This document shows, in pieces, positions 8,622-16,043 of a stretch of DNA of 35,744 nt. Below the pieces are notes generated by a model. That model was not told the DNA's origin. It ran no database searches and saw only the letters and a list, made by a program, of their open reading frames with translations. Position 1 is the stretch's first letter, and the number at the start of each line of letters is the position of its first letter. The translations under genes were made by a program, and so were the position numbers. The stretch comes from Prochlorococcus sp. AG-402-N17 (lineage in GTDB: Bacteria > Cyanobacteriota > Cyanobacteriia > PCC-6307 > Cyanobiaceae). Location of the stretch: positions 1 through 35,744 of the forward strand of contig QCIV01000011.1 in assembly GCA_003216455.1 (NCBI GenBank). The letters run 5' to 3'.

Positions 8622-8649
8622 AACCGAACGCAAGATCGGTTTGTTTTTT
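8622..8649 (+). terminator. Intrinsic terminator
   Basis: AACCGA (8622-8627) pairs with TCGGTT (8636-8641) around an 8-nt loop, followed by G and six T. It would end a plus-strand transcript covering 8405-8573. From 8650 to 8944 I see no gene, only short direct repeats (GTGTGAATA twice near 8660-8680; GCTAGAAT twice near 8784-8803) and AT-rich promoter-like sequence before the next gene. Confidence 0.65.
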
Positions 8650-8944
8650 AGTCTGTAAAAGTGTGAATAAAGTGTGAATAGAAAATTTAGAATGCTTTAA
8701 ATTCTAGTGATAGTTAGACTGGCTAACTTTTCATTAGCTAAAAATTTTCTTTAGTCATATTAAAGGATTTGGAGTAATTTATCCGCTAGAATTTTGCTAG
8801 AATCAGAATTTTTTTATATGTTTATTATCCATCAAAGTTTCTATTTAGGGAAGTGATGGTTGGCATAGGGTGCACGCGAAATATCAGCTACTCACACTTG
8901 AACTTTTTATGTAACATAATAAGTTTACATAAAGTAACAATTAA

Positions 8945-9139
8945 ATGAAAAGACTTTTTCCTTATATAGCCTTTGCATGTTTAACTGGTTTTACGGCTAC
9001 GACCGGTTTACCAGTTATAGCAGGGGGTTGTAGTAGCCACATGAACAAAAAAGCTGAAATCAAATGCGCTGAAGATGATACTGAGTGTCAAATTGAAAAA
9101 GCTGAAAAGTTTGATTTAAGAGATTCTCTCAAGTCATAA
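8945..9139 (+). CDS. Small secreted protein with two cysteine pairs, 64 aa
   Basis: The N-terminus is a signal peptide (MKRLFPYIAFACLTGF, then ATTGLPVIAGG; cleavage plausible near residues 25-28). The mature part is short and charged: CSSHMNKKAEIKCAEDDTEC, then QIEKAEKFDLRDSLKS. Three or four cysteines in the exported part could form disulfides or bind metal. The CSS after a hydrophobic stretch could alternatively be a lipobox-like cysteine. It is probably periplasmic or lumenal. I do not recognise the family. A 34-residue membrane peptide gene follows 4 bases after the stop, suggesting an operon. Confidence 0.65.
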   Translation: MKRLFPYIAFACLTGFTATTGLPVIAGGCSSHMNKKAEIKCAEDDTECQIEKAEKFDLRDSLKS

Positions 9140-9143
9140 AATT

Positions 9144-9248
9144 ATGACTCAAATCAGTTTTTTTATGAATTCTGCCCCAAGAGATTTAATCGAGTTCTTA
9201 TTCTTTACTGCTGTTGGCTTTACTGCAGGATTATTGGGATTAATTTAG
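9144..9248 (+). CDS. 34-aa single-helix membrane peptide
   Basis: The peptide reads MTQISFFMNSAPRDLIEF, then a hydrophobic helix LFFTAVGFTAGLLGLI to the end. The GxxxG-like spacing (VGFTAGLLG) suits helix packing in a membrane complex. The start lies 4 bases after the preceding stop; an internal ATG (residue 8, MNSAPRD) is an alternative start. No named family is recognised. Confidence 0.5.
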   Translation: MTQISFFMNSAPRDLIEFLFFTAVGFTAGLLGLI

Positions 9249-9366
9249 TTGTAGAAAATTGAACAATTCTTTTTTTCTCCTAACCTTTTCAAGTCTTTCT
9301 TTCTTTTATGTGATGGCTTGCTTATGGAGAGATTTAATTAATCAAAAGTAAAGAATTTTTTTTAGA

Positions 9367-9510
9367 TTACCTTTTATAAATCAATTTTTGTATGTCTTCG
9401 AATAGATTAGATTTTGATTTAAAAAATCCATTACTTTTTAAATAAGATTTTCCTTTTTCTATATTTTCAATTCTTTTTTCATAAGAATTTTCATCTAAAT
9501 TTTTTTGCAT
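9367..9510 (-). CDS. Small hypothetical protein, 47 aa
   Basis: The ORF begins MQKNLDENSYEKRIENIEKG and continues KSYLKSNGFFKSKSNLFEDI. It is lysine-rich, soluble and probably helical. It lies 131 bases downstream of the 9642-9779 gene on the same strand. No strong ribosome-binding site is visible, and function is unknown. Confidence 0.4.
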   Translation of the reverse strand: MQKNLDENSYEKRIENIEKGKSYLKSNGFFKSKSNLFEDIQKLIYKR

Positions 9511-9641
9511 AAAAAAATAGTCGGACTTTTATTTTGAATAATGCTCACAAAAAAGCGGTTACCTTAAATACAAAATTTAAATTCTTTTTTGAATTGCTTC
9601 TCATTTAAACTAAAGATCAAATAAAAGATTTTCTTAAATTT

Positions 9642-9779
9642 CTAAGAATCTTTTGATATCTTGTTCTTCATCTCCTCAATATTTTTAATTAATTTGTCTA
9701 ACCATTCTGTATTGTCTTCTGGTTTTAAATATTTAATTTTTGGTTGATTTATTTCAAGAGTCTCAAAATCTCCACTCAT
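9642..9779 (-). CDS. 45-aa protein, paralogue of the 13453-13569 gene
   Basis: Starts MSGDFETLEINQPKIKYLKP with AGGAG 7 bases upstream, a strong ribosome-binding site. The C-terminal half (NTEWLDKLIKNIEEMKNKI) matches the product at 13453-13569 (NTEWLDKLINKIENMKNKI) in 16 of 19 positions, which supports both as real genes. It is an amphipathic helix with no membrane segment. Function unknown. A motif shared with another gene leader lies about 74 bases upstream. Confidence 0.65.
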   Translation of the reverse strand: MSGDFETLEINQPKIKYLKPEDNTEWLDKLIKNIEEMKNKISKDS

Positions 9780-9852
9780 AAATTCTCCTTTGTATATTCG
9801 TTTAACTACCTCTCTGGTCTAATTGATTTGACTAAAACACTTCGTATCTAAT

Positions 9853-9886
9853 GTGTGCGGTTTGAGGAACATTTAGGTACGGAAAG
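9853..9886 (-). promoter_or_regulatory. Shared upstream motif, copy 1 (GTGTGCGGTT-x-GAGGAAC)
   Basis: The plus-strand text GTGTGCGGTTTGAGGAAC, followed 6 bases on by GGTACGGA, recurs at 22254-22289 with one internal change and similar downstream bases. Both copies lie 60-75 bases upstream of the start of an unrelated minus-strand microprotein gene. It may be a promoter or operator element or part of a structured leader. Confidence 0.45.
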
Positions 9887-10006
9887 AGGTATATTTTTTT
9901 AGCCATTTAAATTTATGGCTGACCTAAACTAAAAATATGGTTGTCATGAGTCGGTTGCGTTGCTACAACTGAAATCAACCATAAACTTTAAATTGCATTT
10001 AATAAA

Positions 10007-10189
10007 ATGACTTACTACAGTTGCTTTGATCAAAAAGGAAACATAATTGCTCGCTGTCAGACTAAAGAAGATATAGATGTTCTTAAGAAAATGGGCAGAC
10101 CAATAATGGAAATAAAAGAAATGAAAAAAGAGGAATCAGTTGTTTGTTCTTTAACTGGTAGTCCATCCGATTACAACGACGATTATTAA
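10007..10189 (+). CDS. Conserved-looking hypothetical protein, 60 aa
   Basis: The N-terminal half (MTYYSCFDQKGNIIARCQTK, then EDIDVLKKMG) looks like a small beta-hairpin plus helix. The C-terminal half is charged and ends SPSDYNDDY. It has three cysteines and no membrane helix. Family not recognised. The next ORF begins 4 bases after the stop, so the two may be co-translated. Confidence 0.55.
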   Translation: MTYYSCFDQKGNIIARCQTKEDIDVLKKMGRPIMEIKEMKKEESVVCSLTGSPSDYNDDY

Positions 10190-10193
10190 TAGT

Positions 10194-10325
10194 ATGACTC
10201 AAAGATCACTTCAATTAAATCAACATGGAAGATCAGTAATTCTTTTGTTGGTTGCATTAAATAGCGTTTGTACTTTCTTTTCTACTTTTGAAAAAGCATT
10301 AACTGATCTCGAAAGAGCGAGATAA
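10194..10325 (+). CDS. 43-aa small membrane-associated protein
   Basis: Reads MTQRSLQLNQHGRSVILLLV, then ALNSVCTFFSTFEKALTDLE. One moderately hydrophobic helix (about residues 14-31) is followed by a charged end. The start is 4 bases after the preceding stop. Function unknown. Confidence 0.45.
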   Translation: MTQRSLQLNQHGRSVILLLVALNSVCTFFSTFEKALTDLERAR

Positions 10326-10794
10326 AAATATTTAGTTATTTGTGGCTTAACAGCCAAACAATAGAATTTAAGACATAAAAAAAAAAAGACTCTTTTGCAA
10401 ATCTTTTTTAAAAGGTGACGACAGAAAGGAAATCTATTTAATAATCAGATTAAGAATTTTCTTAGAAATTAGTTTTGAAAGTAAAAGTGATTGCTCACTT
10501 CTTCATGCATTACAAACTACTTTATTTTAAGATAATTCAGAATTAATCCCGAAAGTTTAATTTCTGATCACTTAACTTTCTTTCCGTGAAGGTTAGATAA
10601 GTTAATTTACCTTGGTGTTGCAGACCATGAATTAGTGAAGATCTAGTTGGTCAACCTTGGTCGAATCGATCACCAAAACTGTCGTGTAAATAAATTAATC
10701 GGTCACAGATATTTTGCATGAATCCTTAAGATTGATTTAATCATGATTAATTAAATCTTTAATCCTCGGATCAAATCATCTCTTTTTAAGCATT
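10326..10794. other. Non-coding gap with possible terminator and hairpins
   Basis: AAAAAAGA (10382-10389) and TCTTTTTT (10402-10409) form an 8-bp AT stem that could terminate either strand. TGGCT-taac-AGCCA lies near 10341-10354. The stretch 10600-10715 has higher GC and several copies of TTGGT/ACCAA. No protein frame is convincing. Confidence 0.35.
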
Positions 10795-11151
10795 TTATTT
10801 TTTTGTTTTACAAAGAATATAAAGCCAACCAAAGAAAGTAGCAAAAGCAATTATTAAAGCAATATTGTTATTCAAAGGACTTAAATATCTTTCTATTGAA
10901 AGTGGTACATGGAGAATAACAAAATACCAATATAGAGCAGATAGTAATCCAAACAATAAAGCCAGAAGAATATAAAAAGGCAGGATATATAATCTTCTTT
11001 TTTTTATTCTTTCCTCTGTAATATTTTCGGCTAAACCAATTCTTGACCAATAACCACCATTTAATTGAAGAAAAAACTTTAAAAATATTCCGTAAATATT
11101 TAAAAAAAACCTAGATAAAGCAAATAACGGTGAAATTATAAATTTTTGCAT
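10795..11151 (-). CDS. Small integral membrane protein, 118 aa
   Basis: Hydrophobic helices are seen at about residues 5-28, 53-76 and 92-113, with a basic loop (EERIKKRRLY) between. Its start overlaps the last base of the 11151-11342 stop (TAATG), so translation is probably coupled. No family motif recognised; likely a plasma or thylakoid membrane protein of unknown function. Confidence 0.6.
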   Translation of the reverse strand: MQKFIISPLFALSRFFLNIYGIFLKFFLQLNGGYWSRIGLAENITEERIKKRRLYILPFYILLALLFGLLSALYWYFVILHVPLSIERYLSPLNNNIALIIAFATFFGWLYILCKTKK

Positions 11152-11342
11152 TAATGCTTTAAAAATGTAATTTGTTCAGTTATGGAAATCTGACTTATAT
11201 TATTAACTTTTTTTTCTCTATATTTCGTTAGGAAAAATACCATTGAGCTAAAAACAACTAAAAATCCTATTAAAGATATTCGATAGAAAAGGTCATCAGA
11301 CATATTACAAAAAGCTGATCTTTTAAATTTGTTTTTCATCAA
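11151..11342 (-). CDS. 63-aa single-helix membrane protein
   Basis: The basic N-terminus (MMKNKFKRSAFC) is followed by one helix around residues 21-41 (ISLIGFLVVFSSMVFFL) and a polar tail. Its stop shares one base with the next gene's start. Its own ATG lies just after a T run that closes a terminator-like hairpin (repeat copy A), and no Shine-Dalgarno sequence is visible. The second ATG is an equally likely start. Function unknown. Confidence 0.5.
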   Translation of the reverse strand: MMKNKFKRSAFCNMSDDLFYRISLIGFLVVFSSMVFFLTKYREKKVNNISQISITEQITFLKH

Positions 11343-11390
11343 AAAAAAGAGGATTGTTTACTCTCTAAAGTAGATCAACAATCAATTACT
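11343..11390 (-). repeat. Terminator-linked repeat, copy A (divergent)
   Basis: Read on the minus strand, GTTGATCTACTTTAG precedes AGAG-loop-CTCT and eight T, one base before the ATG of the 11151-11342 gene. It shares the GATCTA core and hairpin with copies B-D but is the most diverged. A terminator-like hairpin abutting a start codon may act as an attenuator, or may mark the 3' end of an upstream small RNA. Confidence 0.55.
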
Positions 11391-11487
11391 AGCTTTTAGC
11401 TATGCAAGTAGTAAGCGTTTCATAAAAAAACAGCTAATGAAAATAGATTTTATTTAGGATATAAAAACAAAATTTAGGGAGGATTAA

Positions 11488-11865
11488 ATGTCTATCATTA
11501 CCGACAATACAGTGTTAGTTCATATTTACAGCGGTTTAGAATCCAAAAATATAATAACTTTAGGTTTATTGGTTGCCCTTACTGCAGAAAAAAACGATCA
11601 TAAAGTAACACTTTTTCTAGCAGGAGACGGAGTACAAATATTAAATTGCAAAAAAGCTGGTGAAATAGTTGGTCAAGGTACTGGAGATTTATACGAACAT
11701 CTTCAAAATTTAAAGAATTCAACAATTACCATATATGTCTCAGGAATGTCTGCTGAATCTAGGGGTTACGATGAGAAGCTTCTAGATGGATACACTGCAG
11801 AGTTTGTTATGCCAGATGTTCTAGTTGAAGAATCAATTAAAGCGGATAGCGTACTTTGCTATTAA
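11488..11865 (+). CDS. DsrE-family protein
   Basis: The 125-residue product has the DsrE/DsrF-like fold signature. Seen: an N-terminal strand (TVLVHIYSG), a helix with LGLLVALTAEKNDHKV, the TLFLAGDGVQIL strand-turn, then LYEHLQNLKNSTITIYVSGM and a C-terminal MPDVLVEESIKADSVLCY. DsrE proteins include sulfur-relay carriers, but many homologues lack the catalytic cysteine. Here cysteines are only at about residue 53 and near the C-terminus, so sulfur transfer is uncertain. A GGGAGG ribosome-binding site precedes the ATG. The gene ends at repeat copy B. Confidence 0.72.
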   Translation: MSIITDNTVLVHIYSGLESKNIITLGLLVALTAEKNDHKVTLFLAGDGVQILNCKKAGEIVGQGTGDLYEHLQNLKNSTITIYVSGMSAESRGYDEKLLDGYTAEFVMPDVLVEESIKADSVLCY

Positions 11866-11908
11866 AAAAGAGGGTTTTATCACTCTAAGTTTAGATCTAC
11901 TGTCAATC
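11864..11908 (-). repeat. Terminator-linked repeat, copy B
   Basis: On the minus strand the conserved ACAGTAGATCTAAACTTAG leads into AGAG-TGATAAAA-CCCTCT and six T, a classic intrinsic terminator. It lies downstream of the cupin gene (minus) and overlaps the end of the plus-strand DsrE gene by two bases. It is almost identical to copy C over more than 35 bases. Confidence 0.75.
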
Positions 11909-11935
11909 AAAAAATAATTGATTCAATGTTAAAAT

Positions 11936-12364
11936 TTATCCTTCAGCGGGGACTAAAATTGGAACATCTTTTGCTCCTATAGCTGCGAACCAAACTATTG
12001 CATTGTCATTTTTTGCATTACCCATTGTATGTTTTGGTGTCTTTGGACCAACTATAAAAGTATCCCCTGCTGTATAGGTAAGATCTTCCATCCCTTGTCT
12101 TTTGACAACAATCGTACCTTGCTCAACATTGCCTAATAATGGAATTGGATGAGAGTGGAGCGGAACTATCCCTCCTTCAGCTAACTCGACTCTTTGTAAT
12201 CTTATTTCTGCTTTTCCTTTTGGGTATTGAAGAGCATCTCCATCCATTGTTTCAGAACCTACGAAGACTTCTTGTACATCTACAGGAGATTCTGCAGCTA
12301 TAGAAATGCTTGGATTGAAAAGCATTAATGCAAAAGCTAATGCGATGAATAAATTCTTAATCAT
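11936..12364 (-). CDS. Exported cupin-domain protein
   Basis: The N-terminal signal peptide (MIKNLFIALAFALMLFNPSI, cleavage near SIAA-ES at about residue 24) is followed by a single cupin barrel. The metal-binding motif is partly visible as VPLHSHPIPLLGNVEQGTIV (two histidines and a later glutamate), with the second cupin motif around AGDTFIVGPKTPKHTMGNA including a histidine. The protein is therefore likely a periplasmic metal-binding sensor or small-molecule-binding protein. Its substrate cannot be told from the sequence. Downstream is repeat copy B, which probably terminates its transcript. Confidence 0.8.
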   Translation of the reverse strand: MIKNLFIALAFALMLFNPSISIAAESPVDVQEVFVGSETMDGDALQYPKGKAEIRLQRVELAEGGIVPLHSHPIPLLGNVEQGTIVVKRQGMEDLTYTAGDTFIVGPKTPKHTMGNAKNDNAIVWFAAIGAKDVPILVPAEG

Positions 12365-12746
12365 GAATTTGAATTTCTATAAAATTATTTAGACTTAATA
12401 GTATTTATTTTTTAAATATCTGTCAGTACTTGATTAAACTTTTTATGTTTTTGTTTAAATCTTTTATAAGGAGCTAGCGCCCTTAATTTTTAAATCGATT
12501 ATCTATGTAAATTTTTTCTTATTCTTTTTTATAAATTAAATCTTAAATTATGTAGAGAAACTTATATGGAAGTCATTTTATATAAGTTATATAAATCAAA
12601 TTAAGTAGTCCTTTTTACCAATTAGATATATCTGTTGTTGAATAAATATATTTATCCTTGAAAAGCTCCTAAAAAATACTTTTTCTTGAAATAAAGATTG
12701 ACAAGACATTCATAAAAAAAACTTTTATAAAACAATAACTTCTTTT
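12365..12746. other. Non-coding AT-rich gap
   Basis: No ORF with coding character was found on either strand. It must hold the promoters of the diverging cupin gene and the gene at 12747. TTGACA at about 12699, followed 17 bases later by TTTATA, is a possible promoter for the latter. Otherwise I see nothing. Confidence 0.4.
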
Positions 12747-13061
12747 ATGAATATGTTTCTAACCAACAAGACTCGTTTAAAAATTAAGGATATTGTAAAG
12801 AGGATTTCATTAGATGAACCTGTCGCATTGGAAGAAAGAATTTATGTAGAAAAGTTTGCAAAACATAATTCAACTATATGGACATGGCTTAAGAAAGCTA
12901 ATAGCTTGAGGAGATATGGCAAGCAAAAATCAGATGGAATAAATGGACTTATTCAGAATCTTGGCCTTGATGGTTTAGAAACTGAAAGTCATTTCGATCC
13001 TAAAAATGATGACCTTGCTGATTGGTTTAGTGGATCTCCTGATTGGGTGAGAAGAAGCTAG
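12747..13061 (+). CDS. Hypothetical protein, 104 aa
   Basis: The soluble, mainly helical protein has an N-terminal KTRLKIKDIVKRISLDEPVA, a basic middle (WTWLKKANSLRRYGKQK) and an acidic tail (DPKNDDLADWFSGSPDWVRR). Tryptophan-rich segments and even composition suggest a real domain; the tail looks like a short binding motif. No signal peptide or membrane helix is present. I do not recognise the family. A start at the second methionine (residue 3) is also possible. Confidence 0.6.
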   Translation: MNMFLTNKTRLKIKDIVKRISLDEPVALEERIYVEKFAKHNSTIWTWLKKANSLRRYGKQKSDGINGLIQNLGLDGLETESHFDPKNDDLADWFSGSPDWVRRS

Positions 13062-13109
13062 ATATCAAATTAATAAAGTTGAAAATATTTTTGTAATGAT
13101 AAAAAATAA

Positions 13110-13189
13110 ACTCCTGTAAATCTAAAAATAAGGAGTGTATGGAATTTCTGTTTTCATTGAGTCGCCGTAGTAACATTCAGCTGACTTAA
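13110..13189 (+). other. Possible 16-codon leader ORF with a sequestered ribosome-binding site
   Basis: ACTCCT (13110-13115) is complementary to AGGAGT (13131-13136), which contains a Shine-Dalgarno AGGAG just before an ATG at 13139. The short frame from there (13139-13189) ends LSRRSNIQLT. The stem would hide the ribosome-binding site. Spacing from SD to ATG is short (3 bases), so initiation could be weak. The peptide is not recognised. Confidence 0.25.
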
Positions 13190-13452
13190 GTAAGATCCAA
13201 TAAACGAAATTTAGAAATGATTTTTCCAAAGGAAGATCTATCACTATCTTAATTCAACTCAGAATCTCAAAAAAAAACATCGTAGAAAATACTTAATAGA
13301 AGAGATTGAGATTTTCTTAGTTAATTTGTGATGGCTAAGTTTGTATGAAATGCTACTTAAGCTTGCTTTATCAGTCGATTTGGTATTGTTTCTTATTGAT
13401 TCCTGTAATTTCTGAAGATATATTTAATGTACTACATAAGTATAAGAAATTT

Positions 13453-13569
13453 ATGAGTACTCAAAATAGTCAGAACCATAGAAGACAAGAGCAAAATAAT
13501 ACAGAATGGTTGGATAAATTAATCAATAAAATTGAAAATATGAAAAACAAAATATCTAATACTTATTAA
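13453..13569 (+). CDS. 38-aa protein, paralogue of the 9642-9779 gene
   Basis: The ORF is open from 13345, but homology with the 9642-9779 product begins only after the ATG at 13453 (MSTQNSQNHRRQEQ), so that is the preferred start. The shared block NTEWLDKLINKIENMKNKI is followed by SNTY and the stop. It is a short amphipathic helix. Function unknown. It lies 200 bases upstream of the guanidine cluster, on the same strand, but there is no evidence that they are connected. Confidence 0.55.
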   Translation: MSTQNSQNHRRQEQNNTEWLDKLINKIENMKNKISNTY

Positions 13570-13768
13570 ATAATTACTTCTACTATCGTTTATTCTGCTT
13601 TCATTAAGTCAGCTTTTAGCAATACAGGTTGCTTTTAAAATGGAGTTATTGTTTTTGCGAAAAGTTATTTATTAATGTTCCAATAAGATTCTTTTTAGGC
13701 AAGTTTATGGTTCTTTTTTATTTTTATTGACAATATTGAAATATGTGAAAAAAAAGAATTTTAAATTT

Positions 13769-14959
13769 GTGACTACTGAATCATCTCAAAATCAAGATTT
13801 TACAAGGAAGCATCCCAGCGAAGGAATGGATGCTTTAGAAAAAGAATCAAAATTACCCCTGAAAGGATGGGAAAATGAAGTTGCCCGAGCAAAGGAATAT
13901 GGTTTAGAAGCAGCTAAAAGTATTGTCGATAGAAAAATATCTACATTTTCAAGAGGAGAATTACCTCATTTTGCGGGTATCAATACCTTCATGAAAGCTC
14001 CATATGTTGAAAATGTAAATGAAGTGGGAAATTATGATGTTGCGATCGTTGGTGTTCCTCATGATTCTGGAACTACTTATAGACCAGGGACAAGATTCGG
14101 ACCTCAAGGAATAAGAAAAATTTCTGCTCTCTATACTCCTTACAATTACGAAATGGGAGTGGATCTTAGAGAGCAGATTTCTATTTGTGATGTAGGAGAT
14201 ATTTTTACAATTCCAGCTAATAATGAAAAAAGTTTTGATCAAATTTCAAAGGGGGTTGCTCATATTTTTGCTAGTGGTGCATTTCCAATTATTTTAGGTG
14301 GAGATCATTCAATAGGTTTTCCTACAGTAAGAGGAGTTTGTCGCCACTTAGGAGATAAAAAAGTAGGGATCATTCACTTTGATAGGCACGTAGATACTCA
14401 AGAAACAGATCTGGATGAAAGAATGCATACCTGTCCATGGTTTCATGCAACTAACATGAAAAATGCACCTGCAAAAAATCTTGTTCAATTAGGAATTGGA
14501 GGTTGGCAAGTACCAAGAGAAGGCGTAAAAATTTGTAGGGAACGAAGTACAAATGTTTTAACAGTTACTGATATCTGTGAAATGGGGTTAAAAGAGGCCG
14601 CTGATTTCGCGATTGAAAAAGCTACGGATGGAACTGACTGTGTATATATTTCTTTTGATATTGATTGTATTGATGCTGGATTTGTCCCTGGAACTGGTTG
14701 GCCTGAACCTGGGGGTTTATTACCTCGAGAGGCATTAAAACTTTTGGAGTATATTATTAGAAAAGTAAATGTATGTGGAATTGAGCTTGTTGAGGTTTCG
14801 CCTCCATATGATGTAAGTGATATGACAGCCTTATTAGCTACTAGAGTTATTTGTGATTCAATTGCTCATCTTGTAGTAAGTGGCCAGCTCCCAAGAAAAT
14901 CTAAACCAGAATGGATTTTAGATAAATGCAATATGTCAGTTGATCAAAAATGGAGATAG
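13769..14959 (+). CDS. gdmH: Guanidine hydrolase, Ni-dependent ureohydrolase family
   Basis: This 396-residue arginase/agmatinase-fold enzyme is read as guanidine hydrolase (guanidine + water to urea + ammonia), the activity shown for Synechocystis Sll1077. Seen from the GTG at 13769: GGDHS at residues 177-181, DRHVD at 205-209 (arginases usually have DAHxD; Arg is typical of this subgroup), SFDIDCID at 295-302 and PGTGWPEPGG. These supply all the His and Asp ligands of the binuclear metal site. The ~100-residue N-terminal extension is also typical. The frame is open from a TTG at 13727, but GTG 13769 gives the expected length; no strong ribosome-binding site helps decide. hypA follows after 7 bases. 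Older annotation would say agmatinase or arginase; the HypA/HypB neighbours argue for the nickel enzyme. No guanidine riboswitch was recognised upstream. Confidence 0.88.
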   Translation: MTTESSQNQDFTRKHPSEGMDALEKESKLPLKGWENEVARAKEYGLEAAKSIVDRKISTFSRGELPHFAGINTFMKAPYVENVNEVGNYDVAIVGVPHDSGTTYRPGTRFGPQGIRKISALYTPYNYEMGVDLREQISICDVGDIFTIPANNEKSFDQISKGVAHIFASGAFPIILGGDHSIGFPTVRGVCRHLGDKKVGIIHFDRHVDTQETDLDERMHTCPWFHATNMKNAPAKNLVQLGIGGWQVPREGVKICRERSTNVLTVTDICEMGLKEAADFAIEKATDGTDCVYISFDIDCIDAGFVPGTGWPEPGGLLPREALKLLEYIIRKVNVCGIELVEVSPPYDVSDMTALLATRVICDSIAHLVVSGQLPRKSKPEWILDKCNMSVDQKWR

Positions 14960-14965
14960 ATTATT

Positions 14966-15322
14966 GTGCATGAGGTAGACATGACAAAATGCCTTATACT
15001 TTCTATGGAAGAGTGGGCAGAGAAAAAAAATAAAGAAAAAATAATTGTTGAAAAGATTAATCTTAAAATTGGCGAATTTACTTGCGTAGAGCCAATATCA
15101 TTAATAAATACTTTTAATGCTGCAGTCTTCGGTTCTTGGTTAGATTCCTCTGAGATTAATATTGAAACAATACCTTTTGAAGGAAAATGCTCTAAATGCA
15201 ATAGATCATATTTTCCCAAGAAAGAGAATGGATATAAATCTCCATGTTGCAATTTTAATTTAGAGGAAATTATTAGCGGGAGGGAATTAAAAATCGCATC
15301 TATTGACTTTAAAGAAAAGTAG
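14966..15322 (+). CDS. hypA: HypA-type nickel metallochaperone
   Basis: HypA delivers Ni(II) to nickel enzymes. The GTG at 14966 is chosen because it restores the obligatory N-terminal MHE, whose His2 is the nickel ligand; the next ATG (residue 6) would lose it. The 118-residue length fits. Seen: EWAEKKNKEKIIVEKINLKI, IGEFTCVEP in the core, and a zinc domain starting CSKCNRSYF. The second zinc pair reads SPCCN rather than the usual CxxC, a deviation. The C-terminal ISGRELKIASIDF is typical of HypA. No hydrogenase gene is nearby, which with gdmH and hypB points to a dedicated guanidine hydrolase maturation role. Confidence 0.88.
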   Translation: MHEVDMTKCLILSMEEWAEKKNKEKIIVEKINLKIGEFTCVEPISLINTFNAAVFGSWLDSSEINIETIPFEGKCSKCNRSYFPKKENGYKSPCCNFNLEEIISGRELKIASIDFKEK

Positions 15323-15362
15323 AAATTTAGTATCTAGAATAAAAATGTATTTTCAAATATAG

Positions 15363-16043
15363 ATGCATTTACCAATTTCAGACAAAATTGAATTAAATAT
15401 TCTTCATCAAAATAGTCATCAAGCTGAGAAAAATAAAGTTAAGTTTAATAATTATAATTTGCTTTGCTTGAACATAATGAGTAGTCCTGGTGCAGGAAAA
15501 ACGAGATTACTTGAAATAACTTTAGAAGATCTTTCAAAAGAATTTCAAAGTGCTGTTTTAGAGGGTGATATGACTACTAATCTTGATGCGGCAAGATTAG
15601 AAAAATTAAATATTCCAGTAGTACCAATTACAACTGGAAGAGCGTGCCATCTAGATGCAAATATGGTTAGTGGAGGTTTAAAATTACTAGAAAAAAAAAT
15701 CAATCCTAATATCCTAGATATTTTGTTAGTGGAAAATGTAGGAAATTTAGTTTGTCCTGCAGAATTTGAGATTGGGGAACATTTTAAAGTTGCACTTTTA
15801 AGTATTACTGAAGGTGAGGATAAACCTTTAAAATATCCAATAATGTTTAGAGAAGCAGATTTAATTTTGATTACTAAAGTTGATTTATTACCCCATTTAA
15901 ATTTTGATATTAACGAATTAAAATCGAATATATCATCAACTAATCCCAAGGCAGATGTTATAGAAATTTCTTCGATAACTAAGTCTGGATTAGATTTATG
16001 GCAAAAATGGATTAGTAAAAAGATTATGAAATTTAAAAAATAA
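15363..16043 (+). CDS. hypB: HypB-type nickel GTPase
   Basis: HypB is a SIMIBI-class GTPase that drives nickel transfer with HypA. Seen: Walker A SSPGAGKTRLLE near residues 40-51, EGDMTTNLDAAR (switch region), nickel-site GRACHLDANMV with Cys and His, VENVGNLVCP, and the guanine-specificity TKVDLLP. The 226-residue protein lacks the histidine-rich N-terminal nickel store of some HypB proteins. It lies 41 bases after hypA. Because hypC, hypD, hypE and hypF are absent here, hydrogenase maturation is unlikely to be its job; nickel insertion into GdmH is the inference. Confidence 0.9.
   Translation: MHLPISDKIELNILHQNSHQAEKNKVKFNNYNLLCLNIMSSPGAGKTRLLEITLEDLSKEFQSAVLEGDMTTNLDAARLEKLNIPVVPITTGRACHLDANMVSGGLKLLEKKINPNILDILLVENVGNLVCPAEFEIGEHFKVALLSITEGEDKPLKYPIMFREADLILITKVDLLPHLNFDINELKSNISSTNPKADVIEISSITKSGLDLWQKWISKKIMKFKK

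Noticed and set aside
10640..10700. tRNA-like segment (GGTCGAATC)
   Set aside because: A T-loop-like string is present but no acceptor or anticodon stem could be built.
13345..13452. 36-codon N-terminal extension of the 13453-13569 gene
   Set aside because: The paralogue at 9642-9779 has no such extension, and similarity begins only after the internal ATG.
13769..14959. Agmatinase or arginase as product of the ureohydrolase gene
   Set aside because: The HypA/HypB pair, the long N-terminal extension and DRHVD in place of DAHxD fit guanidine hydrolase better. Assay would decide.
14944..15252. Minus-strand ORF of 102 codons over hypA
   Set aside because: It is a shadow of hypA, whose HypA motifs are clear on the plus strand.
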